Positions 53,155-64,000 of a stretch of DNA of 64,000 nucleotides are shown here, in pieces (within the stretch, counting starts at the first letter, position 1; the number at the start of each line of letters is the position of its first letter). The stretch spans positions 10,602,001 to 10,666,000 of the forward strand of contig CM082590.2 of NCBI GenBank assembly GCA_040954595.2. The letters run 5' to 3'. The stretch is from Balanoglossus misakiensis (taxonomy: Eukaryota > Hemichordata). The translations under genes were made by a program, and so were the position numbers. The notes beneath the pieces were generated by a model. That model was not told the DNA's origin. It searched no databases and saw only the letters and a program-made list of their open reading frames with translations.

Positions 53155-53284
53155 TGGGTATAACTTGCAACAGACATGAATATTAATGAGTAGCCAGCAC
53201 TCAAGTCAAGCTGAGGAGAACCCTGATTAAGTAAATGGTAGTGGTGCTTTATCGTCTGTCCATTGCCACCTAAAGATGTGCAAC

Positions 53285-53377
53285 TTAACCCTTTCACCCC
53301 CGATTCCCTGTATAGAGGTCCAACTTTACCATAGAAAACAATGGGATTGGACCAAACCATGGTGGTGAAAGGGTTAA
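53285..53377. mobile_element. TTAA MITE family 1, best preserved copy
   Basis: 93 bp from TTAACCCTTTCACCCCCGAT to GGTGGTGAAAGGGTTAA, with intact TTAA on both sides and a 14-bp terminal inverted repeat. It lies about 50 bp downstream of the FAIM stop codon on the FAIM strand. Confidence 0.9.
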
Positions 53378-53428
53378 TGAAGGTCCACTGAGTGTTCTAA
53401 ACACTTCTTTATAAAGAAGAAATTCTAA

Positions 53429-55657
53429 TCATTCGTTGCCTTCTTCGATTAGGTTCCCATCTACAAAGAGGGCATGGATAATTCCATCTCTACGTTTCCC
53501 ACTACTGACAGCTTTGATAAAACAATCATGGTCTCGAACTTCAAAGTGAGTTTCGGTGCCATCATCAACAAACTCTCCCTGCAGAGAGAAAGAAAGAAAA
53601 AAATATACATATATGAGTTGAACCTGTCTATGTGGCCAGACAAGGGACTTTCTTAAACTGACTTTGAAAGATTTTCCGGGATAGAATTTTCATGTTTGAT
53701 ACTTACAGCCGTTTGAAGCGTCTCTCCATTGCACCAGACATCCATTGTGTCTTTTTCTAGAAAAAAAAAATTAAATCATAACCATTAGAACAACAAATCA
53801 ATGAAAAAAAACCAGGAAATCTTTTTATGAAAGAGAAACTGCTATTGGACGCACGGGACTGTTGTACAGATTGGCAGCCAATAATCACACACCTTTCATG
53901 CTTACCTAGAACAATCTGTGTGTCTATACCATCTAGCAAGAGAAACTGCTATTGGACACACGGGACTGTTGTACAGATTGGCAGCCAATAATCAGACACC
54001 TTTCATGCTTACCTAGAACAATCCGTGTGTCTACACCATCTAGCAAGAGAAACTGCTATTGGACGCACGGGACTGTTGTACAGATTGGCAGCCAATAATC
54101 AGACACCTTTCATGCTTACCTAGAACAATCCGTGTGTCAACACCATCTAGCACTAAGGACCACACTTTGGATGCTTTCGACCGCTGTTCTGTAAATTTCT
54201 GCAGACTTTTGCCGTTGACTTCGAGCGTGTACTCGTACGCGAACCCGCTAACAGCGTCTATGTTTATCGCTGCTTTCACTTTGGCTTTTCCGATTGTAAA
54301 GACTTCTCTGCCCACGAGTTTAAACATCCAGTTTTTCCTAATGATCTCCTGTCAATCAAATACAAATATGGTCATGTTACTTTGCATATGAAAAGTGGGT
54401 TGGTCATAACTAATGATCTCCTGTCAATCAAATACAAATATGGTCATGTTACTTTGCATATGAAAAGTGGGTTGGTCATAACTAATGATCTCCTGTCAAT
54501 CAAATACAAATATGGTCATGTTACTTTGCATATGAAAAGTGGGTTGGTCATAACAAATGATCTCCTGTCAATCAAATACAAATATGGTCATGTTACTTTG
54601 CATATGAAAAGTGGGTTGGCCATAATTTGGGGCAGCGTTTTAATATCCTTCAGAAATTTCAAAAATCTCTCATGCCACTCAAAGACAAAATGAATCACAA
54701 AATTAGGAGGTTTTGTGGCCATCGTAAACTTGTAGATGTATATAGAATAAAATGTACACAGGTAGAAAAACCCCACAGATAACTGCTTTGTACATTTGAC
54801 CTTCAGGCTAAGATAAATCCAGTGTTGACTCAAGAAAGGCCTTCATATCACTGGATCGCAGTCAACAACCTGTCTAAACCCACTATATATAATCTGTATT
54901 ATCAATTTTCTTCCTTCCTCTGGTTTGTAAGAGCACATCAGTCAGACATCGCTTCCTTTTATTGTGCGCACACTTTCGTTGTAATATAAAATTACAGACT
55001 CCAGCAGTGAACAACTGTGAAATATAGCAGATTTGTGAAAAATGCCTTCATTCTCTAAATTTGCCCGCAGCGAGAGAACGACACGTATACAGTAAATTCA
55101 AACCCCGTCAAACTTTGTTTTGTTTTATTGAGACTTTCACACCGTTTGCCATTTAACAGACAGGTTACCACGGCAACCGAGCTGGCTTATAGGTCAGGAT
55201 GAGCCAAGTGTGGCTGTCGTCATGGTTACCATTACGGAACAGCTGAGGGAGGCAAGGAAGGACAAATTCAAATTGACTGGGCATTCAGCAAACGAAGGTT
55301 GCTTTGTAATTTTACCCAGCGCATCTCCACGAGCAATTCTTGTTCTGTGTTACTGATGATTAGAAATCATGCTCAGCAGAAGTGCCGTAAATTTAATTGA
55401 ATGAAATCGTGTGTTTGTAAGGAGATAGACAGAAACACATGAAATTATGCACGTGTGCGGAAGATGATCAACAGCATTTAATAATCCGCCTCAAAATCAT
55501 TGTCATTGTCAGCTAATTAATCAGAAGAAAACAAATTGTACTTTACCGTGCTATCGACTGTTACTACCCGTTTTCCAGATGTTGTTCCGTGTTCAAATTC
55601 CACTTTATGGACGCCATCGCTCAGAGCAACATCCCATATCGCTACAATGTCATTCAT
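53429..55657 (-). CDS. FAIM: Fas apoptotic inhibitory molecule
   Basis: Small cytosolic beta-sandwich protein that in vertebrates protects cells from death-receptor apoptosis and protein aggregation. Minus-strand coding exons are 55657-55547, 54348-54120, 53756-53707 and 53578-53429. They total 179 aa, the same as the short vertebrate isoform as I recall it. Exon 2 starts at 55665, so its first 8 nt are 5' of the conserved ATG. Conserved blocks are DIVAIWDVALSDGVHKVEFE, IIRKNWMFKLVGRE, AINIDAVSGFAYEYTLEVNG, EKDTMDVWCNGE and GEFVDDGTETHF. Two tandem arrays touch exon 3. One at 53832-54154 repeats its end and donor, the other at 54339-54626 repeats its acceptor. The real exon is still intact. 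A possible upstream coding exon lies at 57125-57083. The gene is divergent from CEP70. Confidence 0.95.
53832..54154. repeat. 108-bp tandem repeat covering a FAIM exon end and donor, three copies
   Basis: Units start at about 53832, 53940 and 54047. Each contains, on the minus strand, the last ~25 nt of FAIM exon 3 (encoding part of LDGVDTRIVL), the donor GTAAGCATGAAAGG and about 70 bp of intron. Only the unit at 54047 is joined to the complete exon. The other two are downstream decoy copies within the intron. Confidence 0.9.
54339..54626. repeat. 72-bp tandem repeat covering a FAIM splice acceptor, four copies
   Basis: Units start at about 54339, 54411, 54483 and 54555. Each contains, on the minus strand, 'gattgacag' followed by GAGATCATTA, which is the acceptor and first codons of FAIM exon 3. 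Only the copy at 54339-54350 leads into the exon. Three perfect decoy acceptors therefore lie upstream in the intron. Confidence 0.92.
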
Positions 55658-55671
55658 TCTATCAGCTGCAC

Positions 55672-57082
55672 TGTTCCGCTACAATTCTGTTGCAGTCCTG
55701 GAATTAGGTGGAACTCTGTGGAAGAAATATAGACACAGATACATACACAATGTAACAATATATAATAAAAGTTAACCTGTATAAGCCGAACACCAAAAGG
55801 ACTGAAGAAATTGTTCGGTTTGTAGAGGTGTACATGTATGTTGTATGCACACACTCTCTGTATCAAAAGTCTATGAGTGTACGACAATCAAAACCTATGA
55901 ATATATATTACTTGTCACGACTGAAAAGTCCCTAATTTGATGAAGATCACAAAGGTTTAATAGCTTTTTACATCTGACATAACATTCACAATAGAAGCCT
56001 CATTATATGTAATACACCGTCTAATTTTAATCTTACGTTAATTGAAAACATTCAGTGAAATGTGTATCCAAATCTGGTTAGCAATTTAATCCAATTAAAT
56101 GTGATGTGAGAGTCTTTGTGTCGTCTGCTCTTTGAAAAATGCATAATCAGTAGTAATACTATTAGACTGCTATTTATACAATGCTGGCCTGGTGCGGTAC
56201 GTTCCAAACGCATTTCAATTTCTGTAAGTAGGTATTAACCTTATAGTTATAATACAAGTGCCCATTACAAATGAAAACTGTATAATCTGATGTTCTAAAA
56301 CGAGTTTAATTATAGATTTAAACTGAAATGAATTACAATGTCATAAATATTGCATCACTTTAATTAGACATGTTTGCATTGTGAAATTAACACGAAATTA
56401 CAGCATTTCATATTTGCATGAACAGATCACAGTTTCCAAGTGTAAACAAAGATACCAATGCTTTGGAAAGAGAATTTAGGCGATCTATTCCTCGTAAGAA
56501 AATATGTGGGGGAGATTATAGAATCATTAACCCTGTAGAACATTGTTTGTATTCATAAAATCGATATGGGTGGGCATAGCTATTTATTATCATTGTACAC
56601 CAATTATAAAAACACTTCCGCATATAAACATAACTCACTACACCGGTCAAATCTGTTATGTAAAGACACGTTTTGATTGAGAAGAATGAAAATGACAAGT
56701 TGCATCATTCTGTACCATAGATACTGTCAAATTCAACAGGTAGCACGGTCGTTACATGTTATTATGAGTGGGCGTGTGACCGCGATCAAAAAGCCCTCAG
56801 GTAAGACGGAAACCATTTGTGTACATTGTACTAACAGGTCTGACCAGGCCAGTTTCGGGATCGCATGAAGGAGACGCGTCAATAGCACGATCAGCGTGAT
56901 GGAAGACCACAATCGTACTGACCTGATTTCCCCTTTTGGAGTTTTTTCAGCCTGGAGATACGAAAAGGTAGCTGACACTACGTGTACTGGCCACAGACAC
57001 CGAAAACCCGATCGCTGAAATGGATTGCTGGAATCAATATCTGAACACACGCATGCGTTAAGAACGCATCCGGGTAACTCAC
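55672..57082. other. FAIM intron 1 or upstream region
   Basis: About 1.4 kb between the FAIM start-codon exon and the divergent promoter. I see no other coding exon. A long minus-strand frame from 57236 down to 56733 lacks any known domain and is considered fortuitous, apart from the short segment proposed as an alternative FAIM exon. Confidence 0.4.
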
Positions 57083-57125
57083 CGAAGACGGTGAGAAAGA
57101 AGAGGTGATTGGCCAGGGTTGCCAT
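57083..57125 (-). CDS. FAIM: Possible alternative FAIM first coding exon
   Basis: On the minus strand an ATG at 57125 opens MATLANHLFFLTVF and ends at a strong donor (CTTCG|gtgagt). Splicing to the acceptor at 55665 (gtgcag|CTGATAG) keeps frame and reads through to the conserved MNDIVAIWD start. This would add a hydrophobic N-terminus. It could equally be a 5' UTR exon. Vertebrate FAIM also has a long isoform with an extra N-terminus, but the sequence here is unlike it as far as I recall. Confidence 0.35.
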
Positions 57126-57211
57126 TCGTATGGAAATTAGACATTTTATAACCAATGAAAAGGGGTTTTTCTTAGGCCTCTGCTCCACAAACCAAAACAG
57201 TAATAAGTAAA
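57126..57211. promoter_or_regulatory. Bidirectional promoter candidate, FAIM / CEP70
   Basis: The divergent genes are separated here by a very short spacer if the upstream FAIM exon is real. Plus-strand 'accaatgaaa' near 57149 is a CCAAT box. The region is otherwise plain. Assignment is by position. Confidence 0.4.
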
Positions 57212-60200
57212 ATGGCGTCTTCCAACGATACATCACCGCAGGTAAGTCGGTTACGTTCTAAATCAGTTATTTGCCGTCTACTTTATTTATTCAACGCCCA
57301 GGGTAAATATATTCAGAGTGTAATCTCATCAAAGTATGTGAAAGGCAAATTATGCTGAAAGATTTCGATTGACTACTGTCGCTACCCAAACAACCTCGTT
57401 TCGGATCTGGCGGTAGATATGAATTTCAAAACGTTGGCATGGCAGCAGGACGCTATGTTCGTTTCATTTCTCCAACGCAGCTCGACATTCTAGTTTCATT
57501 TGCAGGAGATCAGTTTATAAACGCGCTAATTCTAACCGACAATATTGCCTGTCGTACCTTACTTCTCACGATTTATAGTTAATGCGTAAATTCTTTGTAA
57601 TATAGACGTTATCTTAGAGTTGTTGACATGACAGAACATGTTTGAAATTGATTTGTTTACAACTTAGCCTGAACTTGTCATGTTTCAAGTCAAACCGATT
57701 TCTTGTTTAATTACAACTGGGACAAAAATAAAAGCGTGTGAAATTATTCCTTGTCGTACATTTTTATCTAATAGACATATTAATTTTAAAGATAGTCTAG
57801 ATTACCATATTTCAATTGTGTTTTACGTCTGCGGACGTGTGTATATTTCGTGTAAGCCATGTACAGCTATGTACATGTAGTAAGCTACATGCATACACTT
57901 GTCAGAAGACAGTTGGTTCATAACTAGAACAAAAAAACCTGCCCAACGTGTTTTTCCCACTCAGTATACCCAAAAGCTGTATTTGTGCCACAAATATTGT
58001 GGCTGTATGAAATAAAACATGTTAATTCAATCACAGTCTCTCTGTTTCAGAAAATGTACCTTAAAAGTCAGTCTGATCAGGGAATGTGTAACAGAATTGA
58101 AAAGTAACTTTCTTGTTTTGTTTTGTTTTGTTTTTATTTTCAGAGAAGGGATGAAGAACCCCACATCTCCAGAGACTCAATAGGTAATTTGTTAATATTT
58201 TATAATAATTTTATAATATTTTATAATGTTAAAAAAAATACTATATTATATGATTTTTTCTTTGCTTATTTATTTACCACAGAAATTGTAATTGAAGGAG
58301 AGTTCAGAAAGTTACATCAACCAATCTCTAAATGATAACTCATCCCATTTTTTTTAGATGACGATAATATTGAGACCGCCAGGAGTAAAGACACAGGTAT
58401 CCAGGCAGATACTTTAATAAGTCACATGTCACGGGTAAGTGGACCAATCAGATACTTCGATAAGTCACATGACACTTGAAAATTCACCAATCATATACTT
58501 TGATGAATCACACAATAAATTCTGCCATTGATATGTTGACAAGGTGATTCATTCAAACATTCTGACCACAAAAGCTGTTGCTGTGTTCACAAATTGATCC
58601 AGCTGTTGATAGAAGACAGAAAGAATATTTATGAGTTTATTGAACTAGAACAAACAGATGTAGTTCCTTTTGAGAAATAGGGAAACTTCAACTTAGGGTG
58701 GATGGAAATTTAATTCCTCCCGTTTTAATTCCGCTTTCTTTTCGGACTTGACCAGAAAGTTAGTCTGGACATGTAATGTGTAATTTTACAGACCTCCATT
58801 TACTAATGTAGTAAGAGGATTTTCTTCTTTATTTCTTGCCTCTCACTGCCTTATCGCAAACAAAACTCTTGGCACTGTGTCAAGGCAGGCCAGTTATTGA
58901 CGTGGATTTGCATATTACATGAAGTCCATTGTTGACTTTGTATTAGTAGTGAATGGTTGTAAAGTAAGTCTGTGTTAGTGTATTGGTTCATTGAATTCTT
59001 GGCGGTTGATTTGAATTGAGAGCGGTCAAAGAGAACGTCTGGGCATTCTCCGAACTCCACGCTTCATGGAAGTATTACTACGGTCGCGTGGTTTCTCAAC
59101 TGGGTGGTGATTTTCCCTCCAATGGACCGTGCTGTTTCGCATCCGTGGGGTGAGAGGTTATAAACGAAGTCAGGGAAATGTGATTTCCATAGCCCCAGGG
59201 GTGTTTGTGAATGAACCAGCTTAGAGTATTGATAAGCGTTCTATGAGGAGATTCTGCTTGTACTGGACAGTGAGAAGAACTCGAGCTAGCTGTAATACAT
59301 GCTTCTTGTCGATAGAATACTAGAAAGTTGCTTCCAACATTGTACAGGACGATGTTCATAGACCTTCTGTAACCCACAGGAACAGTGTTATTAGCTGACA
59401 GTGGTAGTTATCTGCAGATAGAAAAGTTCAGACTTAGTGACAAGCTTAGTGAAGTGAACGTTTGATATACGACAGTGAAGTTGTAGACTTTGAAGATTAG
59501 GGTAGCTAGCTATTCCGGAACTGGGGATTATGGCAAACAGAAATTCATTCGTTCTCGTCTGGACGAAGGAGAAGTTTGAGGTAGGAAAATATCTTCGATT
59601 TACTTTGAGTGCCACAGTTACGTACTGACACAGCCATCAACAGGTTTCAAGCTGTAACACATCAAGTCAATCTCTGTGTACATGACATGTTTTATGAGTG
59701 TTCCCTCAAATTAAGTCAACTCTGTGTTTTATGACTTTTAGATTGCTACTTTACATGTCTCTGCATGTTATTTATCAATCCAATCGGTGCCTCCTAGCAA
59801 TTTGTCAAGGGGGACCAGTGACCAGTGCTCCTTTAAAATGATATCACTCACATATTGGAGATATTATTTACATCCCCCCCTTGCCAGAGTGGAATCTCCC
59901 AAATATTCTTGTAAAGGGGGACATATCCCCCCTGTTGATATCACCCTCATGCAGCAGTCATGAATCTGAACTCAAAGCGAGGCCAATGGGGAAAATTCCT
60001 TGATGTGATTGGTCATCTTTTCCCAATTGGCCTCGCATTCAAATTCATGATGGCTGTGTGAAGTCGCCAGACTTATAAAAAAGGTGTGTGGGCAGTACAG
60101 CCAGAGTTTGAAAAGTTTCTGTAACTGATGATAATTTTTTGATATCTTTTTTTTATTAATTCAGTATGACACAGAAGAATGGAAGGAGGCCAATAAACTG

Positions 60201-63200
60201 TTACGTCAACATGGTTTGCCGACAGTTGAAATGTGTCATCCATCAGAAATCAGTGATATTGGAGGTGGGTCGATACGTTTCTTCCATTCTACATATAGTT
60301 TGGTTTGATGTAGCCTAGTCCTAGCCGTATTTTGTCCGCTTTGCTTCCAAAACTATGTCTAGCCTCACTCATGCCACTGGCCCAATAAAACCCCATACCC
60401 CTTGCTGGGAATTGTGATGTAACTAGTGTCCCTCTGAAGTCAATCAGAGACTTTGTTTTTCCAATGATTGGACAAAGGATATACATATATGTGTAATTAA
60501 GGATGGCCATGGGTAACAAATTAGCCCTGCCTTCACTATAACCTTACACCCAATCACTATTGTTCAGTTTATGTGAGTGACTTCATTTATAGTACTTCAT
60601 CGATCATCAGGGCTGTTTTTGTATGACATCATCAGCATTTTTAACTACTTCTCTTGACAGATATTGTTGTCATGGAATCAAGCATGGCCAGGGTTGTCCG
60701 TGAAAATCTGATCAATTTGGTGCACGATAGCGACAGGCGACAAGAGATTATTCAGGATTTGATTGTTTCAAACAACCAGATCAAGTAGGTTATTTTTTGT
60801 GAAGTGTATTTAAAGCAAAATTCAAAATTGGTTCATAATAACACAAAGGTACAGTCACACCTTTTAAAGCAGCCAGTCAAGGGACTTTCCTAAACTGGCC
60901 TTTGTAGACAGGTGGCTTCATAGACATATAAATTTCACTGGGACTGTAACAAAGTGGCCACTACATAGAGGTGACCACTAACACAGGTTTGACTGTATAA
61001 GTCTGTAGAAGGGTCTACAGCTGTTCTGAACATCAACATCATCCGCTGATGTTTTGCGTCATAATTACGCATTACTGAACTGCTCTGATTTTCATGTCGT
61101 TGTTTTCTGTTACTTTATAGGAATGATATAGATAAGATTCAGAGCAATGCTAGGCGGGTTGAAGAGGAAAAGCGAGACTTGGAACTGTTGCTGGATAATG
61201 CCAAAGATAAGATGCAGGTATTCTTCGATATCAAATGACGTCAGACGCGCTCAGGTGGCAGTTACGTTCGCATTCAAATTTCCAGATGACGGGCAACTTC
61301 AGCAACGTGGACTTACATGGTGCAGACAAAAACTGTGCAGGCGAAATGCAATGAGGCTGACGAGGCAGCATACCTGATACATGTTACGTATCTGGTGGTT
61401 CTAAAGTATTGAACATACTCGGAAAAACTTTTAATAGATGCCGAAATATTGCTTGCCCGTCATCTGGAAATGACTGCGCCATGGGACACATTGCCAGATC
61501 ACGTGATTGATAGTAAAGAATGGTGGGATAGTCCGACAGACACACACACTCACACATGCACACAGGCAGACGGGCGGGCTAGCGGGTGGACAGACAGACA
61601 GACAGATAGGTGGGCGGATGGGTGGGTGGATGGAGAGAGAAATAGACAGACAGACAGATAGATATATAGACTGACTCATACACAATGACAGACACACAGT
61701 CAAACAAACACACTGATAGATAGACTTGGAACTACTGATGTAATGATCACAGCTAACAACTGCTCCATGACTTGTTTTTTTTTCTGCAGGAAATCGAAGA
61801 TGCTCATCTTGCAAGATTCCGTCAGCACGACAACACAACAGAGATGTTGCGATTATCTCGAGAAACCACCGACTCACGATGCCGACACTTGGAAGAGAAA
61901 TGTGGCAAACAAGAAGATGAAATTAACAGACTGAAGAAAAAGCTGAGACTTCTTGTAGAGTCTGTAAGTGTCTCTTCCTGTTTTTCAAAAAGACTTCTCA
62001 CATCCTTATTACATAATGTTCTCTTCCTGAGACACACACTATCTTAGAGTGGGGATGCATGTTATATGCTTTTATCACTGTCGGAAGAATTGATGATTGT
62101 TTTTTGTTGTTACTTTTTGTTGTTGTTGTTGTTGTTGTGTAGGAGGAGGCTAGGATAGAACGTCAGACTGAAGTGTTTCAACAATATCGTCATCGATCGT
62201 CGCGTCCACACAGCACGGCTGATCAAAGGTAACACGAGCTCTGATATGAAGGCAGGCTGTAACACCCCCATTTCCCTCTATAGAGGTCCAACCTCACCAT
62301 AGAAAACAAAGGGTTTGGACTGAACCATACTGGTGAAAGGGTTAAACTGCAGGTTTTGATTTTGGCCACTAACTGTAAATGACCGTGTCTTCGCATGGCA
62401 TTGTTTGGTAAAAAGTGTTATAATACTGCTGATACATTTTCTGTTCCAGGTTGCTGGACATTATTGATGCTTATGAAGGTCAAGTTGTGAAGTTGAAAGA
62501 AGAGCTTAGGTTCTACAGGTAAGAGTGTCCCCCATCACTAGATGTTTGTAATTGTAAGACTCGGTGAAAACTGTTTGGACCAGGTCTAGAGGCTTTAAGT
62601 GTCTCATTTGAATTCACCAACAGACATGAAGCGAAGATTTGCAGAGACGCGAGCATCGGGAAACGATCTGAACGATTAGACGTTGCTTCACCACCTCATG
62701 ATGATATTCTCACATACGACAATAGAGGGCAGTCTCTTGCAGGACAAGGCAGAAAGTGGAATGTAGACACTGATCCAACTCCGAACTACAAAGCTTTGAC
62801 AAAGGTGAGCGGGCACGGCTTTAGAGAGAAGTAAAAAAGGACTCTTGACTCTGCTGTGAATTTAAAAAGTCATCTCATAATAAAACCTGGACAGAACTAT
62901 TTGATTATATGTATATATCTTTCTACTCTCGCACTACAAACATTTTCATATGATGTGAGTGTGTGTGTGTGTGTGTGAAGAGATTCAGAATGCATAGACT
63001 TGAACAAAGTCTACTGATCCATCTTCAGAAACGATTCCACTCACTCACAGATTGATCTGTCTAATGTTGCAGTCTTACCAAACACAGCTGCACGACAGCA
63101 GAGAAACTATCAAACAATTGGAAAATGAAGTTGAAACATTGAAACTTGAGATGGAAGCGAGGTACGTGATATTTTGGGATTATATCTTCTTAGTTTGGTC

Positions 63201-63974
63201 GATAACACGTCGTATACGAGTGATTCAAGTGTTTGCTGCTGACTTGGCACTGTTCGGGTTAAAATTATAATATTTTGTGATATCATTATTTCTTTCAGAC
63301 CCCAACTGAAAGACTTGAGACAGGTACAACATAAAGTCAAAAAACTCGAGAGACTTCTGGCAAAGAATAACATCAGGTAAGGCTTCATTGCATCGCCTTC
63401 TGTCATCAAGCTTCTTCAATAAAGAGTTGAGTTGGAAAAAAAAGCAAGAAAATAATGTACCAACATATCGTAATTGTTCTCAAGCAGTGCTAAGATGCCA
63501 ATTTTCGATTTGTACCATCTGCACATGGACAGGATGGAGAAGTCAAGAATTTGAATAATATTCACCTCATACTTTAATTTGGCTTTGACCTGTGAGGTCA
63601 TAGTGTTGCACAAAATAGACACAAAACTCAATAATCTATTTTTACAGCGTGAATGAAGACAGCAATAAGAAATCATCTCCAAGCACACGTGTTAAGGACA
63701 TCAAACAAATGCCTCTCAATGTTTGCCGACAATACTTAAAGGTCAGTCTTTATATTCCTTCTGCTTTCCTCTCACTTCAACCAAACCATGTCTGAGCTTC
63801 AAACCTGACTAAACGAGCCTCAAAAGAATTCCAGTGGCACATTTATCAAGTTCTCTTGTCATGTCTTTCTCGCAGGAGATTTGTTCCGAGTTGAGTGTTT
63901 CAGACGTCAATGATATCATCTTTGAATTACGACAACCAAGCAAGGAGACAGAGGTGGTGTTACATCTTGAAAAG
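57212..63974 (+). CDS. CEP70: Centrosomal protein of 70 kDa (3' end outside window)
   Basis: Coiled-coil centrosome protein that in vertebrates helps organise microtubules and binds gamma-tubulin. Fourteen exons are visible: 57212-57241, 58144-58183, 58358-58434, 60165-60264, 60661-60784, 61121-61217, 61790-61963, 62143-62228, 62450-62518, 62624-62804, 63073-63161, 63299-63376, 63648-63741 and 63876-63974. They give the first 446 residues. The N-terminus is MASSNDTSPQ. The block EEWKEANKLLRQHGLPTVEM is characteristic of CEP70. Heptad-rich coiled coil runs from about residue 110 to 270 (VRENLINLVHDSDRRQE and onward) and again around 325-385. The last exon reads ICSELSVSDVNDIIFELRQP. The gene continues past base 64000. 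Intron 3 is 1.7 kb. Introns carry MITE and repeat copies but no exon is disrupted. Confidence 0.88.
59951..60058. repeat. Imperfect inverted repeat in CEP70 intron 3
   Basis: The arm 'gcagtcatgaatctgaactc' with 'gcgaggccaatggggaaaa' pairs with 'ttttcccaattggcctcgc' and 'attcaaattcatgatggctg'. This gives a hairpin of roughly 40-bp arms. It could be a small MITE or a structured RNA. Confidence 0.6.
60851..61001. repeat. Interspersed repeat family 3, long copy
   Basis: It starts 'acagtcacaccttttaaagc' and ends 'acacaggtttgactgtataa'. The ends are inverted (ACAGTCA / TGACTGT), and an internal 'gtaacaaagtggccacta' block is shared with 42690-42821. It lies in CEP70 intron 5. Confidence 0.7.
61540..61690. 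repeat. GACA / GGTGGGCGGAT simple repeats, CEP70 intron 6
   Basis: A mixed run of CA, GACA and G-rich units. It explains the short open frames rich in Asp/Arg or Cys/Val in this intron. Confidence 0.9.
62258..62344. mobile_element. TTAA MITE family 1, copy in CEP70 intron 8
   Basis: The right end 'actggtgaaagggttaa' is intact. The left end 'taacacccccatttccct' has lost the CCCTTTCA part. The internal 'tctatagaggtccaacctca' block matches the family. Confidence 0.75.
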
Positions 63975-64000
63975 GTGAGAGACAACTTTCAGAGAAAACT

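Noticed and set aside
53832-54046. Additional FAIM exons in the 108-bp array
   Set aside because: The extra units hold only the end of the exon and its donor, with no acceptor of their own, so they are duplicated fragments rather than exons.
56733-57236. 167-codon minus-strand frame across the FAIM-CEP70 spacer
   Set aside because: It has no recognisable domain and crosses the divergent promoter. Only its segment 57083-57125 has a plausible exon context, and that is reported separately.

Overview
This is a stretch of animal nuclear genome. Every multi-exon gene is split by GT-AG introns, mostly 100 to 2000 bp long. The sequence is AT-rich and full of microsatellites and short palindromic transposons. 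The gene content (peropsin, adenosine-receptor-like GPCR, an ARM-TIR-SAM protein, TRIM-NHL, FAIM next to CEP70) points to an invertebrate. A non-vertebrate deuterostome such as a hemichordate or lancelet is my best guess, but a lophotrochozoan cannot be excluded from sequence alone.

Layout from left to right. 1805-4173 (+) is a class A GPCR. 7201-10888 (+) is a nine-exon mitochondrial acyl-CoA dehydrogenase interrupted by one in-frame TAA. 11510-13490 (-), 14203-16687 (-) and 17574-19956 (+) are three paralogous type II membrane proteins resembling O-fucosyltransferases. 20257-21582 (+) is an intronless filamin/NHL-repeat protein related to TRIM2/3/71. 22275-25918 (-) is glycine amidinotransferase (GATM). 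27541-35446 (+) is a ten-exon protein with a disordered N-terminus, armadillo repeats, a TIR domain and a C-terminal SAM domain. 36844-43902 (+) is a peropsin-like opsin. 44493-50903 (+) is the complete bifunctional purine enzyme ATIC in 18 exons. 53429-55657 (-) is FAIM. 57212 to beyond the window end (+) is CEP70, divergent from FAIM.

Each exon model was joined by hand at GT-AG sites. Exon lengths sum to whole codons in every model. ATIC gives 592 aa, FAIM 179 aa and GATM 420 aa, matching or almost matching the vertebrate lengths.

The genes do not form one pathway. The fucosyltransferase-like trio is a local duplication cluster. FAIM and CEP70 are a head-to-head pair that I recall is also adjacent and divergent in human. 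The rest look like unrelated neighbours. The observations most worth following up are the ARM-TIR-SAM architecture with a Glu at the SARM1-type catalytic position, the single nonsense codon in the acyl-CoA dehydrogenase, the FAIM-CEP70 pair with tandemly multiplied splice sites inside FAIM, and a family of about ten 90-bp TTAA-flanked MITEs. Two TTAA-type insertions sit exactly on stop codons.
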